Source: Streptomyces roseirectus (GTDB lineage: Bacteria > Actinomycetota > Actinomycetes > Streptomycetales > Streptomycetaceae). From it: 64,000 bases of DNA. Positions 17,445-26,041 of this stretch are shown one piece after another; the first letter of the stretch is position 1, and each line of letters begins with the position of its first letter. The position numbers and the translations under genes are program-made. The notes beneath the pieces were generated by a model, which saw nothing but the letters and a program-made list of their open reading frames with translations, made no database searches and was not told where the DNA came from. The DNA lies in NCBI RefSeq assembly GCF_014489635.1, contig NZ_CP060828.1:1178001-1242000 (forward strand), given 5' to 3'.

Positions 17445-17468
17445 GCCCGCGAGTTCACGCTCGCGGGC
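17445..17468 (+). terminator. Rho-independent-type terminator after the ParA-like gene
   Basis: Arms GCCCGCGAG (17445-17453) and CTCGCGGGC (17460-17468) with a 6-nt loop, followed by TTCTGT. It separates the 600-residue gene from the membrane-protein/sigma unit, suggesting two transcripts. Confidence 0.7.
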
Positions 17469-17524
17469 TTCTGTCCCCCTTAGCTCGTGACTGGCCCGCA
17501 GTACCGAGCAGAAGGGGATTCTTG

Positions 17525-17902
17525 ATGGATCCGGCCACGGTCGTCATCATCTCGACCGTCACCGCCAAGGCGTTCACGTTGCTGGCGCTCTGGCTACGCC
17601 TGCGCTGGCGGGTGCGGCGTGAACAGCAGCGGCAGCGTTACCTTCTCCGGGTCTCCGGGACGGTGGTGCCGCACGGCCAAGTGGAACTCGACGACCAGGA
17701 CGACGGCGGACACCGCCTGCGGGTGAGGATCACCCGTACTCCGGTGCCCGGGGAGGACCAGACCGCGTGCGCAACCACGAACCGGCTGACGGCACCGACC
17801 GGCCGACGACCGTACCCGCGCCTTCCGGTCTGCATGACCTCGCCCGGAAGCGAACAAACGAGGAATTCTCCGCTTTCTACCGCGCCACCATCCGCCCGTT
17901 GA
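17525..17902 (+). CDS. Small single-pass membrane protein upstream of ECF sigma factor
   Basis: A 125-residue protein: one N-terminal hydrophobic segment (about residues 5-25), then a basic stretch (RLRWRVRREQQRQRYLLR) that would face the cytoplasm, then a short beta-rich piece with VSGTVVPHG and HRLRVRITRT. The ATG at 17525 has AGAAGGGG upstream. The 3' 136 bp overlap the sigma gene in another frame, and the last 40 residues are of low complexity, so the functional protein may be the first 80 residues. Tight coupling to the sigma gene suggests an anti-sigma-like or membrane sensor role, but no zinc anti-sigma motif is seen. Confidence 0.55.
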   Translation: MDPATVVIISTVTAKAFTLLALWLRLRWRVRREQQRQRYLLRVSGTVVPHGQVELDDQDDGGHRLRVRITRTPVPGEDQTACATTNRLTAPTGRRPYPRLPVCMTSPGSEQTRNSPLSTAPPSAR

Positions 17903-18333
17903 CCGGGTTCCTGATCAACCACGGTGCCGGAGTGCAGGCAGCTGCGGATATCGCCCAGGAAACCATGACCGACGCTTACCGGAACTGGGACCGTGTCACC
18001 CACCCAAGAGCCTGGGTCTACAAAGTCGCGTCCCGCGCACTGGTACGCAAGATCGCTTCCGTCGAAGATCTCGTCGACGAAGTCCCCGAGCCCACCTCCC
18101 TGATTCCCCGCCCCGACGCCATCGCGGAGTGGGAGGCCCAGTACGACGCGTTACCCCTGCTGCGCAGTCTGCCGATGAGACAACGCCAGGTCATGGCCTG
18201 GACGTTGGCCGACTTCACCCCCACCGACATCGCCGAACACCTGGGACTGTCCGCCGAGAACATTCGCGCAGACCTGAAGAAGGCACGCCGAGCCGCAGCC
18301 GACCGCCTGAAAGCACGAGGGGAGGAACAGTGA
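17767..18333 (+). CDS. ECF (extracytoplasmic function) sigma factor
   Basis: A 188-residue sigma-70 family protein with region 2 (EEFSAFYRATIRPLTGFLIN, DIAQETMTDAYRNWDRVTHP, RAWVYKVASRALVRK; about residues 32-95) and region 4 (LRSLPMRQRQVMAWTLADFT, then DIAEHLGLSAENIRADLKKA; about 138-180). It directs RNA polymerase to a specific promoter set. Start GTG 17767 has GGGGAGG ten bases upstream, inside the previous gene. Its stop overlaps the start of the next gene by 4 bp (GTGA at 18330). Confidence 0.85.
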   Translation: MRNHEPADGTDRPTTVPAPSGLHDLARKRTNEEFSAFYRATIRPLTGFLINHGAGVQAAADIAQETMTDAYRNWDRVTHPRAWVYKVASRALVRKIASVEDLVDEVPEPTSLIPRPDAIAEWEAQYDALPLLRSLPMRQRQVMAWTLADFTPTDIAEHLGLSAENIRADLKKARRAAADRLKARGEEQ

Positions 18334-19206
18334 CCCGCCGTCCTGCCCGGGCCGTGCACCACTGGCTCACCCAGCACTCGCGTGCCCTGTCCCACGTCCT
18401 CGACACCGAGGCCGGCCTTACCGCCATCCTGCTCGGTCCAGCAACAGCCCCGCCAAGTCGCGCCGACGCCACGGACACGGTGAGCCCCTTTCTCGCGCCA
18501 GCCCCGCAGACCGCATGGCCCTGCGCAACCACCCCGATGTCAGGAAAGCCAGTCGAGCCCTTGCCGCCGTCCACAGGTCTGTCCACCGACGGACTCGCGC
18601 CTTCAGCTGCCTACTCCTCGCCTCGGTCCGTGAACTCGCCGTCGACCTCGTCCACGTACTCGCTCTCGACCTCGACCTCGTGCGCACCCACACCCGCGCT
18701 TGCGCCTTCGATATCGATCAATATGTCCTCGAAGTCGCCCGCTTGCCTGAAGCTCTCGATCGGGATTTCGAACTCGCCCTCGATGACTCTCTCCTTCTCG
18801 CCCAAGATCTCACCCGCGACCTCGTATACACGTTCGATATGGGTTGTGATCTCGTCCATGCTCCCGAGGTCGAACAGCACATGATTCAGACGACCTGCCT
18901 CACCCTCATCGAGATCCGCGCCGCCGAACTCCGCCGAGCCATCGGCCAAGCTCTCAAGCAGCCAACCCCCACGCTCGAAGAACCCGCCCTCCGCGCCCTT
19001 CTGGACAACTTCACCACCGCCGATCTGACGACGGCCGACCTGACCGGCATCGATCTCAGCGGCGTCCGCTGGTCGGAGCACACCACCCGCTGGCCCCCGG
19101 ACATCGACAGCAACGACTCAAATCCCGCTCCCGCGAAACCCACCCCGGCAGCGGCACCTGGATCGTCCGCTCCGGCACCGCCACCATCCATGACCTCGCT
19201 CTCTGA
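18330..19206 (+). pseudogene. Sigma-factor-associated pentapeptide-repeat protein, broken by two frameshifts
   Basis: Starts at GTG 18330 with RAVHHWLTQHSRALSHVLDT, changes frame near 18435-18450, continues as PADRMALRNHPDVRKASRAL with an Asp/Leu/Arg-rich middle and the pentapeptide-like FTTADLTTADLTGIDLSGVR, then changes frame again near 19124 to end REThPGSGTWIVRSGTATIH and stop at 19206. Each shift equals one lost base. Streptomyces has intact genes of this plan right after similar sigma factors, which is how I read the original frame. Alternatively a shortened protein from ATG 18515 to 19288 is made. Two sequencing errors are the other explanation. Confidence 0.6.
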
Positions 19207-19284
19207 AGCCCCGCCCGTCACACGGATGTACGCACTTCGTCCGCCAGGACAGGCAATCCCGTTCCCGAAGCGCGAGAACCACTC

Positions 19285-22200
19285 GTGACCGGGCCAGACA
19301 TCGCACACCAGGCCCCGCGAGAAATGAGTAAGGACGTGCCCGCATACCCAGCCGTCCCCAGATCCAGACCCCGCCTCCTCACCACCGCTCTCGCCCTCCT
19401 CACCGCCGCCGGCCTCACCACCGCGGCGACCGCCACCCCCGCTCCCACCAAGGGCTCCGGCGACGGGAAGGTCACCGTCAAGGTCGTCACCGAGGTGAAC
19501 GCCGACGGCACGTATGACAGCGTCCTGGAACCCGGTATCGCGGGCGTCCAGGTCCTGCTCATCGACAACGCCGGCCGCCGGATCACCGCCACCACGGACG
19601 CCGACGGCGTCGCGACGTTCACTCCGGCCTCCTCCGCCCTCACCGGCGGCACGTACCGGATCGAGGCGATCAACCCGGACACGGACACCTACGGCCCGGC
19701 GATCGCGGGCCTGGGCACCGGTGCGGACGTCATCCGGAGCATCACGGGGTTCGTGGACGTCAGCGGCGGCAAGGACGCCTCGTACACCACGGGTTTCTGG
19801 GAGTCGGGCCTGTACTGCCAGGCCAACCCCGACCTGGTCACCTGCGGCACGGCACGGGGCACGACCACCGGCCAGATGGGCGTCGTCACGTTCGGCAGCG
19901 ACCTGAACACGACGCACCCCGGCGGCCCCGCCACCACCCTCACCACCAACGACAAGCAGGGCGCCGTCTTCGGCATCGGCACCGACCGCAGCGGCAACGT
20001 CTTCCTGGGCACATCGGTGAAGCGGCACGTCGCGTACGGCCCGGCCGGCGCCGTGAACGCGATCTACCGCACCACCAGCACCACCCCCGGCACCGTCTCC
20101 ACCTTCGTCACCCTGCCCGGCACCCTCACCGCCCACGATCCGGGCACGGCCGCCGCCCCGGCCTACCTGAACGACGACACCGTCTACAGCAAGGTCGGCC
20201 GCGAGGGCATCGGCGACGTCGACGTCTCGGCCGACGGCAAGACGCTGTACGCCGTCAACCTCAACGACTCCAAGCTGTACGTCGTCCCGATCGAGGGCAC
20301 CGGCGACAAGGTCACCGCCGGCACGCCGGCGCCGTACGCGATCCCCACCCCTGCCGGCTGTGTCGGTGACTGGCACCCGTACGGCATCGGCGTGCGCGGC
20401 AAGCAGGTCGTCGTCGGCGGGGTGTGCGGCGCGGAGACGACCGTCACGACCGCGAAACCGTACGGCGACCCCACGAAGCTCAGCGCGCACGTGCTGACGT
20501 TCACCGGATCGGCGTTCACGCCGCTGTTCAGCACGACCGACCTCAGCTACGAGCGGGGCTGCGCGTACCGCTTCCTCGGGGCCCCGGCGACCGCCTACCG
20601 GTGCGACGGCACGACGAGGGTCGGCGCGGTGATGAGCGCGGACTGGGAGGCGTGGAACGAGCGGGTGCCCAGCCCGGAGTCGCACCGGTTCGTCAGCGCG
20701 CCGCAGCCGATGCTGTCCAACATCGAGATCGCCGACAACGGCGACCTCGTCCTCGGCTTCCGCGACCGCTTCGCCGACATGCAGGGCAACGCCACCCCGG
20801 CGTACGGCACCACCACCCCGATGGTCAACGCGATCGCGGCCGGTGAGCTGATCCGGGCCTGCGTCACCTCTCCCGGCACGTACGCCCTGGAGTCCGACGG
20901 CTCCTGCGGTGCGCTCACCGGGAACCTGCCCGGCAACGCGATGGGCCCCGGCGGCGGCGAATTCTACGACGACGTGGTGATCCTCTCCGACGCCCACCAC
21001 GACCAGATCGGCACCGGCGGGCTCGTCCTCCAGCCGTACTACAAGAAGCTGTGGGGGACGGTCTTCGACCCGTTCGACCAGCACGTCTTCGAGCAGGGCG
21101 TCCGGCAGTGGGGATCGGAGACCGGTCGGCAGACCGGCGGAATCGCCCTGCGCACCACCAACTTCAGCAGCGCCCTCTTCGGCAAGGGCAACGGCCTCGC
21201 CGACCTGGAGATCATCTGCGACCAGGCCCCCGTCCACATCGGCAACCGGACCTGGTTCGACACCGACCACGACGGCCTCCAGGACCCGGCCGAACCCCCG
21301 GTCCCCGGCATCAAGGTCACCGCGACCGACAAGGCCGACCCGACGAAGTCGATGACGACGACCACCGACTCCAACGGCGAGTACTACTTCGGCACCGCCC
21401 AGGGCCTTAAGCCCAACACCGCCTACGACCTCGTCTTCGACTACAACGGCATCGACCCCACCACCCTCCCCGGCTCCCCGAACATGGACGACCTGCGCTG
21501 GACCAAACAGACAGCCAGGACACGGGCCCAGTCCTCCACCTACATCGACTCCAACGTCGACCCGGCGGGCAGGACCTCCTGGACCGTCGGCTCCCCCGGC
21601 TACGTCGACCACACCATCGACGCCGGCATCCACGCCCAGCCCAAGGCCCCGCTGAGGATCGTCAAGAAGGACGCGGTCACCGGAAAACCCCTCCAGGGCG
21701 CCGTCTTCACCGCGTGGAAGGACAGCAACGGTACGCCGGGCCTCCAGACGGCGACCGACACCAAGGTCGGCACCTGCACCAGCGACAAGTACGGCACGTG
21801 CGCCTTCCCGAACAGCCTCGACACGGACGCGACCTACTACGTCCAGGAGACGACCGTCCCCACGGGCTACCGCAAGCCGAAGACGACCGCCTTCGGCCCC
21901 TACACCCTCACCACCACCGGCCGGACCATCACCCTCACCAACCAGCCCGACCTGCGCCTCACGGTCGCCAAGAAGGACGCCACGTCGGGCTCCGCACTCG
22001 CCGGCGCGGTCTTCGAACTATGGCGCGACACCAACGGCAAGAAGGGGCTCCAGACCTCCGGCACCGCCAAGGACACCCGCCAGGGCGCGGGCTGCGCGAC
22101 CGACGCCAAGGGGCGCTGCTCCTACACCGGCCTGCCTGCCGGTACGTACTACCTCCGCGAGACGGCCGTCCCCGAGGGGTACAAGCGGCCGGCGAACCCG

Positions 22201-22308
22201 GTCACCGGGCCGTACGTCCTGACCGCGGCCGACGCGGGCAAGGGATCCGGCAAGGTCGTCCCCCTCAAGAACCAGCGGGGGGAGGTGTGTTCGGGCAAGA
22301 AGTGCTGA
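19285..22308 (+). CDS. Large secreted SdrD/SpaA-type surface or extracellular protein
   Basis: A 1007-residue exported protein. An N-terminal basic region and hydrophobic core (about residues 27-48, ending TTAATATPAP) form the signal peptide. Next come an SdrD-like B domain (VLEPGIAGVQVLLIDNAGRR), a 500-residue beta-propeller-like middle (IGDVDVSADGKTLYAVNLND), a second SdrD-like domain with GNRTWFDTDHDGLQDP, a calcium-loop type motif, and two C-terminal SpaA-like repeats (LRIVKKDAVTGKPLQGAVF; LTVAKKDATSGSALAGAVFE), each ending with ETxVPxGY. No LPXTG or C-terminal membrane anchor; it ends GEVCSGKKC. GTG 19285 or ATG 19324 could start it. Confidence 0.8.
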   Translation: MTGPDIAHQAPREMSKDVPAYPAVPRSRPRLLTTALALLTAAGLTTAATATPAPTKGSGDGKVTVKVVTEVNADGTYDSVLEPGIAGVQVLLIDNAGRRITATTDADGVATFTPASSALTGGTYRIEAINPDTDTYGPAIAGLGTGADVIRSITGFVDVSGGKDASYTTGFWESGLYCQANPDLVTCGTARGTTTGQMGVVTFGSDLNTTHPGGPATTLTTNDKQGAVFGIGTDRSGNVFLGTSVKRHVAYGPAGAVNAIYRTTSTTPGTVSTFVTLPGTLTAHDPGTAAAPAYLNDDTVYSKVGREGIGDVDVSADGKTLYAVNLNDSKLYVVPIEGTGDKVTAGTPAPYAIPTPAGCVGDWHPYGIGVRGKQVVVGGVCGAETTVTTAKPYGDPTKLSAHVLTFTGSAFTPLFSTTDLSYERGCAYRFLGAPATAYRCDGTTRVGAVMSADWEAWNERVPSPESHRFVSAPQPMLSNIEIADNGDLVLGFRDRFADMQGNATPAYGTTTPMVNAIAAGELIRACVTSPGTYALESDGSCGALTGNLPGNAMGPGGGEFYDDVVILSDAHHDQIGTGGLVLQPYYKKLWGTVFDPFDQHVFEQGVRQWGSETGRQTGGIALRTTNFSSALFGKGNGLADLEIICDQAPVHIGNRTWFDTDHDGLQDPAEPPVPGIKVTATDKADPTKSMTTTTDSNGEYYFGTAQGLKPNTAYDLVFDYNGIDPTTLPGSPNMDDLRWTKQTARTRAQSSTYIDSNVDPAGRTSWTVGSPGYVDHTIDAGIHAQPKAPLRIVKKDAVTGKPLQGAVFTAWKDSNGTPGLQTATDTKVGTCTSDKYGTCAFPNSLDTDATYYVQETTVPTGYRKPKTTAFGPYTLTTTGRTITLTNQPDLRLTVAKKDATSGSALAGAVFELWRDTNGKKGLQTSGTAKDTRQGAGCATDAKGRCSYTGLPAGTYYLRETAVPEGYKRPANPVTGPYVLTAADAGKGSGKVVPLKNQRGEVCSGKKC

Positions 22309-22334
22309 CCTGAATCCACCTGATCAAAGCCCCT

Positions 22335-22388
22335 CCCGGCCGCGCGAGCGCCCCCGCAGAGGCGGAACACCGCGCTCATGCGGCCGGG
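22335..22388. terminator. Long hairpin between convergent genes
   Basis: Outer arms CCCGGCCGC (22335-22343) and GCGGCCGGG (22380-22388) enclose GAGCG/CGCTC and CCGC-agag-GCGG pairs, giving one extended stem-loop. It lies between the secreted-protein stop (22308) and the convergent ATPase stop (22481). Likely a bidirectional terminator. Confidence 0.65.
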
Positions 22389-22480
22389 TATTTCCGTGGC
22401 GAACGGTGACGAGGTCCTGCGCGTCGGCACGCCCGCCTCCGCCGGCATCCTCCACTCTCACCCATCCACGACGGCACGCT

Positions 22481-24352
22481 TCACTGCGTCTCCGCCACGG
22501 GAACGAACCGGTCCGTGTCGGAGAGTTCCAGGACTCGGTGAACACCGTCGATAGGAGGCGAGTCGTTGTCGGTCACGATGATCTGCAGCCGATCGACGTT
22601 CTCGGTGGCCATCTCCAGGAGGGTGGCGTACATCTTGCGCAGCCGTTCCAGGTCGACGCCTTCGTGGCCGACGTTGCCGCTGATGCCGTCGATGACGAGA
22701 AGGTTCGGGAGCGGAACCCCGTCGTCATGCGGGGCTACCTTCTGGTGGGCGAGTACGTGCGCGACGTTCACCAGCACCTCGACCCCTTGTGACTGGAGGT
22801 CGGCGAAGGAGCGGCCGTCGACGACAGGCATGTACGTCTCCCGGTTGACGCGAGATCCCGGCCGGGTGTCGAAGCACGGTGCGTCAAAGCTTCGGAGCGT
22901 GGCTTCGAAGGCTTCGTCGAGCTTGTCCAGCCTGTCCTGGACAGCCAGGTTGCTGTGTCGAGAGGCGGCAATACGGTCGTTGAGGTCTTCCTGTTCGCGT
23001 TCCAGTTCGGCGATCCGTCCGCTCTGTCCCTGGAGACGATCGTGCAGGGCGAGGGCGTCGTCGATCCGGGCCAGGTGTTCCTCCAGCCGGGCCTGCTGAG
23101 CGGCGACTGCGCGGATGCGTTCGGCCTGGTCGGTGACGTAGGTGGCTGTGGCCCGGTCAAGTTGCTCGCCGAGTTCCACGCGGTGGCGCGTCTGGTCGGC
23201 GCGGGCGGCCTTGAGTTCGTCGAGACGGCGTTCGCTTCGCTCGATCAGTTCCTCGGTCTCGGCGACCTGTTCGATGACACGGTCCTGTTCGGCGGCGAGC
23301 GTGGACGGGGCCGGGTTCTGTGGCGGGGTCTGGAGACACAACCTGCAGGTGTCGTCGTCCCCTCGTTCTGGCACTCCGGCGCCGCAACGGGGGCAGGTGT
23401 GAAACTCGAAGTCGTTGAGCAGCCGCTCGGCGACCAGGGCCCGTGTGAGGCGGCGGCTCTGCGCGATGAGTTGGTCGCGCAGTTCCCGAAGGCGGGAGAC
23501 GGAGACCTCTTCCGCGGAGGACGCGTCCGAGATGTGGGCGAGTTGAGCCTCCGCGTCGCCGATCCGGGCACGCAACGAGACGGTCGCGGAATCCGTGAGT
23601 TCACGCGTCAGATTCAGGTCGCTCCGCCGGACCTGCGCCAACGCCTCTTCGGTTTCCTGCCGTTGCGCTTCGAGTCGCGCGCGGGAAGCGAACGCGGTGG
23701 TGTCCAGAATGCGTTCCAGGGTGGTGGCGTCCGCCGTCAGGGCGTTGAGTTCGGTCGTGACGGCGCGGAGGCGTTCACGTAGTCCTGCGGCTTGTGGATC
23801 GTAGAGACCGTAAAGGATCTCGAAGACGTACTTGCGCTTGATGTTCTTCTGCGCGTTGTCCGGTGTCCCGAAAACGGAGGTGTCGATCTCCTTCTGCCGC
23901 AGAACGCGGTACATGAGGTAGTCGCTGATGGTGACCGGGACCAGGGGACTGGTCTCATCGGTGGGAGCACGCGGGACGCGGATGCGGGGCAGTCCCAGCA
24001 TGGCCGGCCACCAGTCACGGAAGGTCTGGTCATAGCCCGCCTGCAACTGGCCGGCCGGGAGACGCCACACCTCTTGCTCACCGCCGATCTCGGCGATGTC
24101 GACCTTGTCGGTGGTGGTGACCAGTTGCCGCACGATGCGGAACCGGCGATCGCCTATGAGCACGGTGCCGGAGACGGCCCGCCCCCTCAGCTCAGGCACG
24201 ACGCTCCCCTCGGCGCCCAGCAGCGCTCGCAGGCAGCTGACCGTTGCGGTCTTGCCCCCGCTCATGGAACCCACGATGGCGTTCATGCCGGGCTCGAAGC
24301 GCACGGTGCGGCTGGTGCCGACCAAAGTCAGCTCTTCGATGCGCAGTCTCAC
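22481..24352 (-). CDS. Rad50/SMC-like ATPase, ABC-three-component-type
   Basis: A 623-residue coiled-coil ABC ATPase. Walker A GSMSGGKT (residues 28-35) follows IEELTLVGTSRTVRFEPGMN. Two coiled coils (about 190-315 and 350-490) flank a zinc-hook-like turn with Cys320, Cys323, Cys336 and Cys339 (CPRC and CRLC). The distal half has a Walker B-like LLVID (551-555) and IIVTDND (591-597). This plan matches the large ATPase of ABC-three-component conflict systems (DUF3732-like). Start GTG 24352 overlaps the partner gene's stop by 4 bp. Long open extension upstream is antisense-like and rejected. Probably binds DNA or controls an effector; no nuclease domain visible. Confidence 0.72.
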   Translation of the reverse strand: MRLRIEELTLVGTSRTVRFEPGMNAIVGSMSGGKTATVSCLRALLGAEGSVVPELRGRAVSGTVLIGDRRFRIVRQLVTTTDKVDIAEIGGEQEVWRLPAGQLQAGYDQTFRDWWPAMLGLPRIRVPRAPTDETSPLVPVTISDYLMYRVLRQKEIDTSVFGTPDNAQKNIKRKYVFEILYGLYDPQAAGLRERLRAVTTELNALTADATTLERILDTTAFASRARLEAQRQETEEALAQVRRSDLNLTRELTDSATVSLRARIGDAEAQLAHISDASSAEEVSVSRLRELRDQLIAQSRRLTRALVAERLLNDFEFHTCPRCGAGVPERGDDDTCRLCLQTPPQNPAPSTLAAEQDRVIEQVAETEELIERSERRLDELKAARADQTRHRVELGEQLDRATATYVTDQAERIRAVAAQQARLEEHLARIDDALALHDRLQGQSGRIAELEREQEDLNDRIAASRHSNLAVQDRLDKLDEAFEATLRSFDAPCFDTRPGSRVNRETYMPVVDGRSFADLQSQGVEVLVNVAHVLAHQKVAPHDDGVPLPNLLVIDGISGNVGHEGVDLERLRKMYATLLEMATENVDRLQIIVTDNDSPPIDGVHRVLELSDTDRFVPVAETQ

Positions 24353-24909
24353 AGGTGAGTCCCCCAGTCCGCCTCGACGATGTCGGGGAACGTCTCGTAG
24401 ATGAGGTCTTTCAAAGTCGTGCCGGTCAAGTCGAAATGTCGGCGCAGCAGCCGAGCCCGGTCGCGGACCGGCCGCCAGCTCTCGGTCCCGGCAAGAGCAC
24501 GCGCGACGTCGTGGCCGGACCGGGTCGTGCAGTAGGTGGCGACGGCATCCTCGTGCTTGGGCTCGATCAGGCCCTTGCCGGTGAGCGCGCCGAGCAGGGC
24601 ATAGTAAGCGGGGTCCCATGGTCCGTAGCGGTACCGGATCATGCTCTGCTCGATCGCACCGGTCAGCCAGGGGTCCTCGCCGGCATCGACGCCGGGCCGC
24701 CGCGCGGACAGAAGTTTGCGGAAGTGCCCTGGGTAGCGCAGCAGGAAGTCGAGCTTGGCAAGCTTCATCCGTCCCTCGATGCCCTTGCTCCCCTTGGTTT
24801 CGGAGAAGACATCGATGAGCAGCAGGAGGCGCGCCTGGGCGTCGATGGAAGGCGGTCGGCCATCGGCGGGCCGGTCCTCCAGCGGGGGCTCGGCGTTCTC
24901 AGGAGGCAT
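24349..24909 (-). CDS. Small partner of the Rad50-like ATPase (ABC-3C middle-component-like)
   Basis: A 186-residue helical protein translated just before the ATPase with a GTGA overlap. Seen: ARLLLLIDVF, then GIEGRMKLAKLDFLLRYPGH, IRYRYGPWDPAYYALLGAL and GKGLIEPKH, a winged-helix-like layout. I associate the KLAKLDFLLRYP and YRYGPWDP motifs with middle components of ABC-three-component systems, but could not check this by search. Start ATG 24909 chosen for the position of the first conserved helix; alternatives lie upstream. An IS110 scar begins 60 bp upstream. Confidence 0.62.
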   Translation of the reverse strand: MPPENAEPPLEDRPADGRPPSIDAQARLLLLIDVFSETKGSKGIEGRMKLAKLDFLLRYPGHFRKLLSARRPGVDAGEDPWLTGAIEQSMIRYRYGPWDPAYYALLGALTGKGLIEPKHEDAVATYCTTRSGHDVARALAGTESWRPVRDRARLLRRHFDLTGTTLKDLIYETFPDIVEADWGTHL

Positions 24910-24969
24910 CACGCGCGTCCCCCCATTACCGTCTTCGTAGCCCCGCAACGGAGTTACCGGCCTTCGGGT

Positions 24970-25211
24970 CGTCCATCCGCGGCGAACAGCCCTCACGGAG
25001 AGGAAACAAGCAGCTCAAGCGGGCCTTCTTCCTCTCCGCGTTCGCCGCACTGGCCGACCCGGCCTCCCGCACCTACTACGACAAGAAGATCGCCCAGGGA
25101 AAGCACCACACCCAGGCCATCCTCTGCCTCGCCCGACGCCGAGCAGACGTGCTCTTCGCGATGCTCCGCGACGGCACCTTCTACCAACCACCAACCCCAG
25201 TTGCCCCTTGA
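24970..25211 (+). mobile_element. IS110-family transposase, C-terminal remnant
   Basis: The last 80 residues of an IS110-type (DEDD, Tnp20 domain) transposase: RGEQPSRRGNKQLKRAFFLS, then DPASRTYYDKKIAQGKHHTQ, AILCLARRRADVLFAMLRDG, stop at 25209-25211. All catalytic parts upstream are missing. It lies between the ATPase pair and the lipid cluster, and its end overlaps the last residues of the FabL-like gene on the other strand. A deletion junction is likely here. Confidence 0.8.
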
Positions 25212-26041
25212 CCGAAGTCATAGGGGCACCCCCCCGCAGGGAGCCCCACCGAAAGCCCCGCCGCGAGGGGTGCGTGCAGTGCCGCCCCGCACGACAACCC
25301 CCCGTCGGCGAGCACCGTCTGTCCGGTGACGAACCCCGCCTCCTCGCTCGCGAGGAGCACCACCAGCCGGGCGAGGTCGGTCTCGGTCGGCAACCTCCCC
25401 CACGGCGTCGCGGCCCCGGTCGTCCGCTTCATCCGCTCCGCGTCCGGGAACATGTCACCGACCCGGTTGTCCATCACCTGGCATCCGGCGACGTTCACCC
25501 GCACCCCCCGGGGCTCGAACTCCACGGCGAGATACCGGCTGAGGCTCTCCATCGCCGCCTTGGTGACGCCGACGACGCCGTAGTGGGGGACGACCTGCCG
25601 TGCGCCGTGGCTGGAGACGTTGACGACGCTGCTGCCCGGGCGCCGCGCGAGCAGGTCGAGTGCGGCGAGCGAACAGTGGCGCACGGCATGGAGGTTGAGG
25701 TCCAGCGTGCGCCTCCAGTCCTCCTCGGTCAGCTCCGCGAGGGGCAGGAACGCCCCTCGGGCCGCGTTGTTGACGAGGATGTCGAGACCGCCGTGCTCCT
25801 CCCCCACCCGCGTCATCATGCGGGTGACGTCCTCCGCCCTGGCCACGGACGCCTTGATCACCTGCGCGGACAGCCCGCGTGCGGCGAGGCCGGCCACCAG
25901 GCGGTGGGCGTCCGGCTCGCTGTGGAAGCAGTTGACGACGACGTGGGCGCCGCGTAAGGCGAACTCCTCGGTGATGAACCTGCCGACGCCGCGCGCCCCG
26001 CCGGTGACCAGGACGGTCTTCCCGGCGAACGGACCGCTCAC
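25181..26041 (-). CDS. FabL-like enoyl-ACP reductase (SDR)
   Basis: A 286-residue SDR with TGGARGVGR (residues 14-22), NNAA, and an active site reading SSHGARQVVPHYGVVGVTKA. Tyr and Lys are six residues apart (YxxxxxxK), the spacing of FabI/FabL enoyl-ACP reductases rather than ketoreductases. It would reduce trans-2-enoyl thioesters with NAD(P)H. The ATG at 26041 overlaps the AT-ACP stop by 4 bp, so it is the last gene of the leftward operon. The C-terminal 25 residues are glycine-rich, unlike the family, and coincide with the IS110 scar, so the original end may have been replaced. Confidence 0.75.
   Translation of the reverse strand: MSGPFAGKTVLVTGGARGVGRFITEEFALRGAHVVVNCFHSEPDAHRLVAGLAARGLSAQVIKASVARAEDVTRMMTRVGEEHGGLDILVNNAARGAFLPLAELTEEDWRRTLDLNLHAVRHCSLAALDLLARRPGSSVVNVSSHGARQVVPHYGVVGVTKAAMESLSRYLAVEFEPRGVRVNVAGCQVMDNRVGDMFPDAERMKRTTGAATPWGRLPTETDLARLVVLLASEEAGFVTGQTVLADGGLSCGAALHAPLAAGLSVGLPAGGCPYDFGQGATGVGGW

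Noticed and set aside
18886-21633. A 915-codon open frame antisense to the secreted SpaA-type protein
   Set aside because: Composition is Gly/Val/Asp repeats without a fold; the plus-strand frame has clear domains and a signal peptide.
24352-24619. Upstream extension of the Rad50-like ATPase giving 712 residues
   Set aside because: The extra 89 residues are Arg/Ala-rich, overlap the partner gene out of frame and precede the natural beginning of the ATPase fold; the GTG at 24352 gives a classic 4-bp overlap.
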